A DNA stretch of 60,000 nt from contig OX442315.1 in the NCBI GenBank assembly GCA_949358305.1, positions 5,793,875 to 5,853,874 of the forward strand. Reading direction: 5' to 3'. Origin of the DNA: Strigamia acuminata (taxonomy: Eukaryota > Arthropoda > Chilopoda > Geophilomorpha > Linotaeniidae). The position numbers and the translations under genes are program-made. Below are positions 51,553 through 60,000 of the stretch, piece after piece. Every line of letters starts with the position of its first letter. Position 1 is the first letter of the stretch. The notes beneath the pieces were generated by a model that saw nothing but the letters and a program-made list of their open reading frames with translations, made no database searches and was not told where the DNA came from.

Positions 51553-52199
51553 ACGTCCAACACGTCGGCCAGCGAGTGCGCAATTTTGTTACTGAAGCCG
51601 GAACACTGCAAAAGAACGAGATTCTCCAGTTTGGGACACATGTCTAACAACTCGAACAAATAACCAGACCTAACTCAACGATCTGTGCTCTCATACGGGG
51701 AAATTCCACCAATTTATCAAACTGCAAATCGCGCAAACAAACTCGATCAAACGAATCATTTTCCTCCGCTATTTTCACGTCCGAGTCTTAATGCACGTCA
51801 ACGTACAACTTGCGCAACTTCTTGAATTTCATCAAACTGTGCAGCAATGTGAGGGTGAAGATATTCGGGGTTATGTCGATTCTGGAAACTTTAAGACACG
51901 TGAGCACGCCTATATCCAGCTCCTCCTCAATGGCGTCGTGAGGGTACAACAACATCAATACTCTCAGATTGTATTGCTGCGCTTTGCGCCACCTGGAATC
52001 AAAAGTGTTCCAGTCGTCGATCGATTCCATCGTCTTCAATATCATGCAGAATCAATTCATTCACAACGTCACTAATCACCGCGAATTTGCCGGTATCCCG
52101 CCGCGCCTGTGCGGTAATGACTTCATCGAAGTAATCCATTAATTCCAGTGTGGTACTCACTCGTTGATTAAGACACCCAAAAAGAATTTTAATAGACAT
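51553..52199 (-). pseudogene. LRR family relic L9, chimaeric
   Basis: The exon-3 core from TMESIDDWNTFDSRW to GFSNKIAHSLADVL is present, but it has in-frame stops (at the CYDSDVK segment near 51790 and before WVSSGYLFE) and no C-terminal LRR. Near 52045 it joins an exon-1 fragment (MSIKILFGCLNQ...FAVISDVVNEL) that lost the RPVEEMEDD segment. It pairs with relic L13 as a duplicate. Confidence 0.8.
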
Positions 52200-52204
52200 T
52201 TATT

Positions 52205-53503
52205 TTAATGATTGCATTTTCGATCCTGTGACGATATTATTATTAGATTGGCCAGTATTTTCAAATTGTATCGCCGCGGTGGCGCGCCGATCGGCTGCAA
52301 CCCTTTGAGCCATCCGGAATAGTGATCAGTGTCCAAGAATTCGATCGATTTCATCCTGTTCAGTATCAAGCAGTAGCAGTCCATTGGAAGATCACTGTTC
52401 AAACTGAACATTTTCAACGTTTTGCTCAGTGTGGAGCTTTCTGCGCACAGTTTGCGCACAAAATGTCCGGTGGTTCCGCAAGCGGCCAGCTCATCGAGTG
52501 GCAGCTGGGCGATGTATGTCACGGCGTCGTCTTCAATTACACACCCAGAAAGATTTAGTGTTCGTAGATTGAGCAAAGTCTGGCACATTTGTTTGCACGC
52601 AGTGGCTGTGAGTGTACTTTCCACGGGCGGTGATAGCGCTGTCAGGTTCTATGTGATGTAGATGTGCAATTTAGAACAATTAAAAGAAAACGAATGTTTT
52701 AAGGAATTTCGCACACAGTGGTGCATGTTTTTTGAGTTTTAGATTAATATGCTCCAAATTTCAAGTATAAACTAGATTTTTTTTTAAACGTGGATATGCG
52801 TGCATTTTTTGGCTGATAAAGCAGTTTTGTGTCTGAAACATGTATTTTTTTTGTTAAAAAATGTATTTTTGTCTGAAAATGCATTTTTTTTTCTAAAAAT
52901 GCAATTTTTTCACCTCAATTCTCAAGAAACGAGATGCAATTTTTCACATTAAAAAGCAAATTTTTCACCTCAAAAAGCAAATTTTTCACCTCAAAATGCA
53001 AATTTTTCACCTCAAAATGCAAATTTTTCACCTCAAAAAGCAATTTTTTTAACCTAAAATTTTAATTTTTGCTCTTTTTTCAAGTGCGGCCACTGTGTGT
53101 GCAGATTCAGTCCTCCTTCGACACTCACCTTCAACTTGCGGCCGCAAACTTTAAGCAAAAACTCCAAATCAAACTCCACACTGGAAAAACTCGTCACCAG
53201 CTCACTCTGATTTTCATACACAAACGGAGCAACGTGCCACGCCTCTGGCTCGCGAACATTGGAGTCCCAAAACCCCGGAATCTCCAACGCGTTCAGCATT
53301 TCGTCACGAACAGTAAAGGCTAAACCAGACGAAGTCATATTTAAAAAATAGATCCACAAATCCAACTTTCACTTACGTAGTTTATCGAAATAAGCCATTA
53401 ATTGTACAATGTTTTTCATTTGCACGTCGTCTATTTCTTCAACGTTCCATTGAATCAAACACCGAAAAAGAATTTGAATAGCCGCGTCTGTTAGTGTCTG
53501 CAT
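52205..53503 (-). pseudogene. LRR family copy L10, lacking its C-terminal half
   Basis: Exons 53377-53503 (MQTLTDAAIQILFRCLIQWN, 127 nt), 53129-53319 (191 nt, FWDSNVREPEAWHVAPF) and exon 3 from 52648 (NLTALSPPVESTLTATACKQ). After YNLKIL (about 52250) the sequence leaves the family and stops at 52205. The frame would give a truncated 253-aa product without the LRR_CC repeats. The break falls at nearly the same codon where G1 entered L5. Confidence 0.8.
52795..53060. repeat. 20-bp-type minisatellites in intron 2 of L10
   Basis: First a few imperfect TGTCTGAAAATGCATTTTTT units, then about five copies of CACCTCAAAATGCAAATTTTT-like 20-bp units (shown shortened: CCTCAAAATGCAAATTTTT). Confidence 0.85.
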
Positions 53504-53619
53504 TCTTGCTCAATAAATTCTAACGGTGACAAATTTTGCTTCCGTTTTGTATTTTTTTCTACTTTCTGAACTTGATGCTTATAAATTTTTATGTTTCTAA
53601 ATTTTTACTTGTTAATTTT

Positions 53620-53653
53620 CAATAATAGTTACTGCAGCAACGGGTGAACAAAA
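53620..53653 (-). promoter_or_regulatory. Conserved upstream block of LRR copies (L10)
   Basis: Core TTGCTGCAGTAACTATTATT about 120-150 bp before the ATG. Confidence 0.48.
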
Positions 53654-54030
53654 CACAACAATATGCTATTGATCAAAATGTCCACAAATTCACATTAAAC
53701 AACTACCATTACAATAAAAATAGCAAACAAACATTTTTATTTTGCAGCATCATTGTTGAATGTTTAATTTTTGATGCAGAAAATGATGAAACTCATTAAA
53801 CTGCCACCACAGTGGCTCCATCCGTTGAATAAATGCAAAACTTTATTCATAGTTGCATTTATTAAAAATAAATTTGATAAATATTGAAATCTGTTTAATT
53901 ACAGACCAAATCCACGAAAATGTTCGTCCCAGATCTACATACGACACTTGTTAGAAATGCCATATTGACATTTAACTTTTGAATACAAAAAAATCGAATT
54001 AATTGCAGACACGCAGCCCCTGACAACTTG
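53654..54030. other. Spacer between L10 and L11 with the shared 3' block
   Basis: 53745-54010 carries the shared block (CCACAGTGGCTCCATC, aaaaataaatttgataaat, gatctacatacgacacttgtt). 53680-53800 also matches 56120-56240 upstream of L12's stop. No gene. Confidence 0.55.
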
Positions 54031-55868
54031 TTAGTCGCCATCGTTACCACCATGTTGAGCCATCACATCGGACGGGTCTTGTAAATATAGCTGTAAGTTC
54101 ACGCCGTGCTCTTCAGCCATTATCTGCAACGCACCAACGTCGAAATGTTGTTTTCTTACGTCATTAATGTACAAAGTCACACTTAACTCCACCAGAGAAT
54201 CGATTTTTAACAGATCTTCAATCCCCGGCGGCCCCAACAAATCGCATTCTCTCAAGTCCAAACGTTTGACTTTCTTCGCCATCACGGCGGCCAACTCGTG
54301 CGCAGTTCTGTTACTGAAGCCGGGGCAAGTCAAAAACGTGAGTTTCTCCAGTTCGAAACACATGCTCAACAACTCGATCCAATAACCAGAGGTAATCCAA
54401 CGATCGTTGGGATCGGACAGGCAAAATATCTGCAACTTCTGAATTCGCAAATCGCGCAAACAAACTCGATCGAACGAGTCATTTTCCTCCGCCATTATCA
54501 CGTCCGAGTCGTTAAACATGTTGACGTACAACCCGCGCAACTGCTTGAATTTCGTCAGTGTGTGCAGCATTTTTAGGGTAAAAACATGCGGAGCGATCTC
54601 AATATTGTAAACTTTCGGACACGTGAGCACGGCAATCTCCAGCTCTTCCTCAATGGCGTCGCCCTGAAACACCAATCTTGTCAGATTGTATCGCTGCGGT
54701 GGCGCGCCGATCGGCAGCAGCGCTTTGAGCCACTTGGAATCGCTAATGTCCAAGTGTTCGATGTATTTCATCGTGTTTAATATCAAGCAGTAGCAGTCCA
54801 TTGAAAGTTCACGGCTCAACTTGAACACTTCCAACGTTATGCTCAGTATGGAGTGTTCTGCGCATAGTTTGCGCACAAAATCTTCGGTTCTTCCCCAAGC
54901 GTCAAGTTCAACGAGTGACATCTGGGTGATGTATGTCACCGCGTCGTCTTCAACAAAGATGAGAGACAAATCTAGTTTCTCTAAAAATGGTAAACTCTGA
55001 CACATTTGTTTGCAGGCATTGGCTGTCAGTGTAAAACTTTCGGGCAGTCCTAACTCCGTTAGATTCTGTGGGGATAGATGTAATTAGTAGAATTAAAACA
55101 ATTTTGTTTAAGAATGTCGCACAACAATTGCATGTTGTATGTGCATGTCTTTTGGATTTAACATTGGTGTGCATGCAAATTTCTCACATACAAAATGATT
55201 TTTTTATTATCAAATAAAGCATTTTATCGAAAATGCATTATTTTGCTCAAAAATGCATTATTTTGCTCGAAAATGCATTATTTTGCTTGAAAATGAATTT
55301 TTTGATTGAGAATGCATTTTCTGCTTGAAAATGAATTTGTTGTATGTTGATTTAGTTCTCTTCGCCTACTCACTTTCAACTTGTGGCCACAAACTCGAAG
55401 CAAAAATTCCAAATCAAAATTTGGACTCATACACCGTAACTCCAGTTCATCTTGCTCTTCGTGTACAAATAGAGCAACATCCGACGCCGTTGGCTCGCGA
55501 ACACTTTTGTCCCAAAACTCCTCGTCATTCAACTTCTTCAGCATTTTTTCACGAAGAGCTAAATCAAATAATTTCACATTAATAATTACGAAATAAATAC
55601 ACAAATCCGAGTGACACTCACCCAGTTTATCCACGGCTGGACTTTGAGAATTTTCAGTACTAAAAAACCGGGACAACAAATTTTTAAAACGAAAAAAAAA
55701 ATTCAAAATCAAATTCCCGCTATCGCATTCAGCAGTGAGTTTATCGAAGTAATCCATTAATTCCAGCGTGGTTCTCATTCGATCGTCTTCCATTTCTTCA
55801 ACCGGCCGTTGAACAATACACCGGAAAAGACTTTTAATAACCATGTCTGATAATGACTGCACCCCCAT
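54031..55868 (-). CDS. LRR family copy L11, intact (488 aa), F-box/LRR-like
   Basis: Exons 55622-55868 (247 nt), 55374-55558 (185 nt) and 54031-55065 (1035 nt) join to 1467 nt without a stop. Exon 1 starts MGVQSLSDMVIKSLFRCIVQ. Exon 2 is 6 nt shorter than in paralogs but in frame (FWDKSVREPTASDVALF, VCGHKLK). Exon 3 starts NLTELGLPESFTLTA and holds LRR_CC-like units, the clearest ELEKLTFLTCPGFSNRTA and CDLLGPPGIEDLLK, and ends HGGNDGD. Intron 1 is 63 nt and happens to be open in frame, so unspliced RNA would also be readable. No disrupting insertion. Function is inferred only by resemblance to FBXL proteins. Confidence 0.83.
55213..55330. repeat. 20-bp minisatellite in intron 2 of L11
   Basis: About five copies of a unit like GAAAATGCATTATTTTGCTC, degrading on both sides. 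Confidence 0.85.
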
Positions 55869-56471
55869 TTTGATTTTCTAAATTTCCTTCATCGGTTAAT
55901 TCCAAAAATAACAAGAGCCGCTACTCGAACAGCTGACATCTTTATTTATGTCTACATTGTTTTGGTCGCTGAGTAGCAACAATACTATAAATTTCTCTAA
56001 TTACACAACAGCTACAACAGATAAACCAAAGTGGAACTGTCTAATAACAATGAACGAAATCAAGTAGAAAAATAACAACAAACAGCAATATACTGTGATC
56101 AAATGCTATTAACAAAAATGTCCACTAATTCACATTAATTAAACAACTACTATTACAATAAAAACAGCAAACAAACATTTTTATTCTGCAGGACCATTAT
56201 TGAATGTTTAATTTTTGATTCAGAAAATGATGAAACTCATTAAACTGCCACCAGGTTTGCTACAGTGGCTCCATCTGTTGAATAAATGCAAAACCTTGAA
56301 AATAAATGATAAATATTGATTTCTACATCAAAACTGTTTAATTTCAGACAAAATCCACAAAAAAGTTTGTCCAGATCTTCATACGACACTTGTTCGACAT
56401 GGCATGTTTACTTTTTATTTTTGAATACAAACAAATCGAATTAATGCAGACACGGATCCTCTGACAACTCG
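55869..56471. other. Spacer between L11 and L12
   Basis: 55980-56030 has only a weak version of the conserved upstream block, so L11 may differ in its promoter. 56200-56465 is the shared 3' block of L12. No gene. Confidence 0.5.
56414..56419 (-). terminator. Poly(A) signal of L12
   Basis: AATAAA on the minus strand 53 nt after the stop, in the same context and distance as for L7. Confidence 0.6.
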
Positions 56472-58421
56472 TTAGGCGCCATCATTGCCACCGGCAAGAA
56501 TATTATCCACAAATGCAAAATAGGCCGGGTCTTCAAATCCTATCTCCAGGATCACACCGTGTTTTTTAGCCATTAGCTGCAGCGCACCAACGTCAAAATA
56601 TTGCTTTCTCGTCTCATCAACGTACAAAATCACTAATAACTCCTCCAAAGAATCGATTTTTATTAAATCCTCAATCCCCGACGGCCCCAACAAGTCGCAC
56701 CCATCAATTCCCAAAACTTTGAGTTTTCGGACCGGACTGGCAAATGCGGAGAGTACGGGCCGCAACAAAAAATCCATAGCGGCTCGAGGTACCGACAACC
56801 TACCGGAATCCCGCGGCGCCAGCCGAGTGCTCTTCTTCGCCATCAAATCGGCCAATTCGTGCGCAGTTTTGTTACTGAACCCGGAGCATCGCTGCAGAAT
56901 GAGATTCTGCAGGTTGGGACACATGGCCAAAAACTCGAACAAATAACCGGAAGTAATCCAACGGTCGTTGGGATCGGTCAGGCCAAATTCCACCAAGTTC
57001 TTAAACCGCAAATCGCGCAAACAAACTCGGTCGAACGTATCGTTTTCTTCCGCTATTTTCAAGTCCGAGTCGTAGCGCATGTCGACGATCAAGTTGTGCA
57101 ACTGCTTGAATTTTGTCAAACTCTGCAGCATTTTAAGAGTGAAAATATTGGGAGTTATGTCGATTATGGTGATTTTAGGACACGTGAGCGCGGCTATTTC
57201 CAGCTCCTCCTCAATGTCGTCGTGAGGGTGCACCAATGTCAACATTTTCAGTTTGTACTGCGGCGCTTTGAGCCACTTGGAATGGCGAGTGACCAATGTT
57301 TTGATCAATTCCATCCTTTTTAATATCAAGCAGTAGCATTCCATTGAAAGTTCGTCGCTAAACGCGACCTTTTCCAAGGTTTTGCAGAGTGTGGAGTCTT
57401 GTGAGCAAAGTTTGCGTACGAAATCCTCCGTTGTTCTGATGGCCTTGAGATCGGTGAGTGGCAGCCGGGCGATGCAGGTCGCTGCGTCTTCTTCAACGTT
57501 GATAGAAGAAATATCGAGTACACGGAGATTTGGCAAAGTCTGGCATATTTGTTTGGTGGTGTTGGTTGTCAGTGTACCATCGAAGGGCAGTACTAACACC
57601 GTCAGATTCTGTGCGAATGGATAGAATGGATAGAATGGATAGAATGGATAGAATGGATAGAATAGTAGAATAGTAGAATTATTTTGCACCACAAGATGCT
57701 ATTTTTGCACAACAAAAGCATATTCCTGCCTGCAAATGCACTTTTTTTTCATGAAAATACTCTTTTCTGTTAATACACAATTTTCAGACCAATTTTTAGT
57801 AATGTAATAATTTGTTATCTTTTCTGACTATTCCTTTCCCCTAAACAATAATTTTAAATCCCATCACTGTATGCTGACATTTCTCTTCGCCTACTCACCT
57901 CCAACTTGTCTCCACAAACCCTAAGTAAAAAATCCAAATCAAAATTTGGACTCATCAACAGCAACATCAGTGACTTCTGCTCTTCGTGCACAAACGGAGC
58001 AATGTCCCACGCCTCTGGCAGGCGAACACTTTTGTCCCAAAACTCCGAGTTATTCAACTTCATCAGCATATCTGCACGAACTTTACGAGCTAAATCAAAC
58101 AATTTTATATTAATTATTACGAAAAAAATCCATAAAATCGTGACACTCACCTAGTATATCCTCGGCTAAACCGGGTACGTAGTTACCATCCAGAAATCCG
58201 AACAGATTAGGAGGCCAAATTAAGTGAAAAAAAGAATTCACAACGTCAAGAATCACCGCGAATTTGCCGGTATCCCGCCGGGCCTGTCCAGCAATGACTT
58301 CATCGAAGTAATCCATTAACTCCAGTGTGCTTGTCACTCGATCGTCCTCAATTTCTTCAACAGGACGTTGAATAAGACTCCCGAAAAGAATTTTAATAGA
58401 CATATCCTTTAATGATTGCAT
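56472..58421 (-). CDS. LRR family copy L12, intact (532 aa), F-box/LRR-like
   Basis: Exons 58151-58421 (271 nt, MQSLKDMSIKILFGSLIQRP), 57899-58089 (191 nt, FWDKSVRLPEAWDIAPF) and 56472-57608 (1137 nt) join to 1599 nt without a stop. The long exon 1 adds a 48-codon segment (FFHLIWPPNLFGFL) absent from L7. Exon 3 begins NLTVLVLP and carries CPNLQNLILQRCSGFSNKTA and CDLLGPSGIEDLIK; the end is GGNDGA. The acidic tail is short. It is the intact member of the long-exon-1 class. A substrate-receptor role in ubiquitination is a guess from the LRR type. Confidence 0.85.
57617..57680. repeat. 10-bp microsatellite at the end of intron 2 of L12
   Basis: GGATAGAATG repeated about five times, then TAGAATAG variants, directly before the exon-3 acceptor. 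It looks like slippage of the conserved GCGAATAGATAGAATTAG found there in other copies. Confidence 0.85.
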
Positions 58422-58485
58422 TTTCTATTCTGTGGCGATGTTCCGACGTGAGATTTTAATCTTGATCGGGCAGTTCTGAATTTCA

Positions 58486-58518
58486 AACAATGGTTACTGC
58501 AGCAACAGATAAACAAAC
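58486..58518 (-). promoter_or_regulatory. Conserved upstream block of LRR copies (L12)
   Basis: GTTTGTTTATCTGTTGCTGC then AGTAACCATTG, about 65-97 bp before the ATG. Confidence 0.52.
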
Positions 58519-58831
58519 GTCGAAATGTTAAACAAACAATAAGCGGGGAATAATTCGTCCAAACTCAGCCATTTTGCTTCGGTAAAAATAAAACCAGAAA
58601 CAATAAAAACGAAACAACCAAAAATGGCGATTGGTGTAGCAGTTGTACCCGTTTAACATCTGCTTTGTTTACTCAAGAAAAGACATGAATTGCTAATGGA
58701 GGTTTGCGTGTGGTTTGTGTGTTTGAATTGTCCAGTAATGTAATGGGATTTGAAGGAAGTGATGGTGCTGATGATGCGGAAAAGTGAAAAAGTCCCATTC
58801 TGCAATCTGAATTACAACTACGTCCAACACG
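58519..58831. other. Upstream spacer of L12, duplicate of 51252-51552
   Basis: No gene. Near-copy of the L8 upstream spacer with scattered substitutions. Confidence 0.7.
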
Positions 58832-59390
58832 TCGGCCAGCTAGTGCGCAATTTTGTTACTGAAGCTGGAGCACTGCTAAAGAACGAGATTCTCCAGTTTG
58901 GGACACACGTTTAACAACTCGAACAAATAACCAGAGCTAACTCAACGATCTGTGCTGTCACACGGGGAAAATTCCACCAATTTATCAAACCGCAAATCGC
59001 GCAAACAAACTCGATCAAACGCATCATTTTCCTCCGCTATTTTCACGTCCGAGTCATAACGCATGTCGACATATAGGTCGAAATTCAAGGAGTTGAGCAA
59101 GTTATATGTACAACTTGCACAACTCCTTGAATTTCGTCAAACTGTGCAGCAATTTGAAGGTGAAGATATTCGGGGTTATGTCGATTCTGGAAACTTTAGG
59201 ACACGTGAGCAGGCCTACATCCAGCTCCTCGTCAACGGCGTCGTGAGGGTACAACAACACCAATACTCTCAGATTGTATTGCTGCAGTGGCGAGCCGATC
59301 GGCTGCAGCGCTTTGCGCCACCTGGAATCGAAAGTATCCAAGTCGTCGATCGATTTCATCTGTTCAATATCATGCAGAATCAGTCCATTG
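58832..59390 (-). pseudogene. LRR family relic L13, duplicate of L9
   Basis: Shares with L9 the truncated end (LADVL-type junction near 58832) and the stop before WVSSGYLFE, so both come from one duplicated relic. A fold-back insertion at 59081-59134 is private to L13. The upstream end keeps SIDDLDTFDSRWRKALQPIG and trails into intron-2-like sequence to about 59500. Confidence 0.8.
59081..59134. repeat. Fold-back inverted duplication in relic L13
   Basis: Arms 59081-59103 and 59112-59134, 23 bp each with one mismatch, around an 8-nt loop. L9 has only the right arm, so the left arm is a new inverted copy. Confidence 0.85.
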
Positions 59391-60000
59391 AAATTTGATT
59401 GCTCAACTTGAACACTCGCAAGGTTTTGCTGAGTCTTTTGGATTTTCCATTAGTGTGCATATACAGTATGAAATGTGTTTTCTCTCCAATAAAGCATTTT
59501 GCTATGTTCGCTTCCCTGTATAACTCTGTTACCTTTAAATATCTGTTATTTTGTGACACTGCTATTACAGCGCCCCCTAGTTTGTACAATGAATAAACAT
59601 CCACTATAATGTTTAACTTATGCAAATGAACTTTACTCATTTCCTTAGGTACGCATATTTTTGGACTTTCCGGTAGTATTCAAACATATAACATTTTGTG
59701 TGTGAAAAAAATGCATGTGATGATATGATTGTACACGTGGTAGCTTGGGGACTGGATACCATGGGATGAGACGCATACTCACGTAAATAACAGACAAGGA
59801 ACTACAGAAACATTAACCGCCACCTGGTTTGCCACAGTGGCTCCATCTGTAGAATGAATGCAAAATTATCTTTATAGTTCCACTTGTTGAAAATAAATGA
59901 TAAATATTGATTTCAGACAAAAGTCATAAAAAAAGTTTGTTCCGGATCTACATATGACACTTGTTCGACAAGACATTCACTTTTTATTTTTGAATACAAA
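59391..60000. other. Right end: intron remnant, an unassigned segment and the next shared 3' block
   Basis: 59430-59505 resembles the intron-2 text of other copies (gtgtgcat, ccaataaagcatttt). 59506-59800 matches nothing else here; it contains gcgccccctag and tgaataaac and could be a foreign insertion, but I cannot find its ends. 59815-60000 is the shared 3' block, so another LRR copy should begin just past the window. Confidence 0.45.

Overview
This is eukaryotic DNA. It has GT-AG introns of about 60 nt, AATAAA signals and several kinds of LTR retrotransposon. A Ty1/copia element carries a primer site matching the half-tRNA-iMet site of Drosophila copia, there is a hAT-type MITE, and the genes are compact and in tandem. 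This suggests an invertebrate, probably an arthropod. The species cannot be named from the sequence.

The backbone is one tandem cluster of paralogous leucine-rich-repeat genes, all on the minus strand, named here L1 to L13 from left to right. The intact plan is three exons: a short exon 1 (127, 247 or 271 nt), an exon 2 of about 191 nt, and a long exon 3 of 1.0-1.24 kb encoding cysteine-containing LRRs and usually an acidic tail. The overall shape resembles F-box/LRR proteins. L7 (30447-32283), L11 (54031-55868) and L12 (56472-58421) splice into complete frames of 519, 488 and 532 aa. L5, L6 and L8 are open except for transposon insertions in exon 3. L1, L3, L4, L10 and the relics L2, L9 and L13 are deleted, frameshifted or truncated.

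Seven mobile elements sit in or beside these genes. (1) 1-4543: an apparently intact Ty1/copia element whose 5' LTR is cut by the window edge. (2) 5268-5422: a hAT MITE in exon 1 of L1, with an 8-bp target duplication. (3) 9942-22325: G1, a 12.4-kb Ty3/gypsy element in exon 3 of L5, with gag, a textbook -1 frameshift signal, pol, and an extra spliced third ORF. (4) 23721-26966: G2, a 3'-truncated LTR element in an intron of L5, with an unfamiliar ORF that runs into a 35-copy 20-bp satellite. (5) 28648-28806: a solo copia LTR in exon 3 of L6. (6) 33677-49214: G3, a gag-only LTR element in exon 3 of L8. (7) 39297-46207: N, nested in G3, an LTR element with apparently identical LTRs whose only gene is one 1430-aa ORF with no recognisable pol.

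The most interesting points are the non-autonomous LTR elements N and G2 with large unfamiliar ORFs, the spliced third ORF of G1, the clustering of three independent exon-3 insertions within 112 bp of homologous sequence, and the repeated growth of 19-21-bp minisatellites in intron 2 of paralogous genes.
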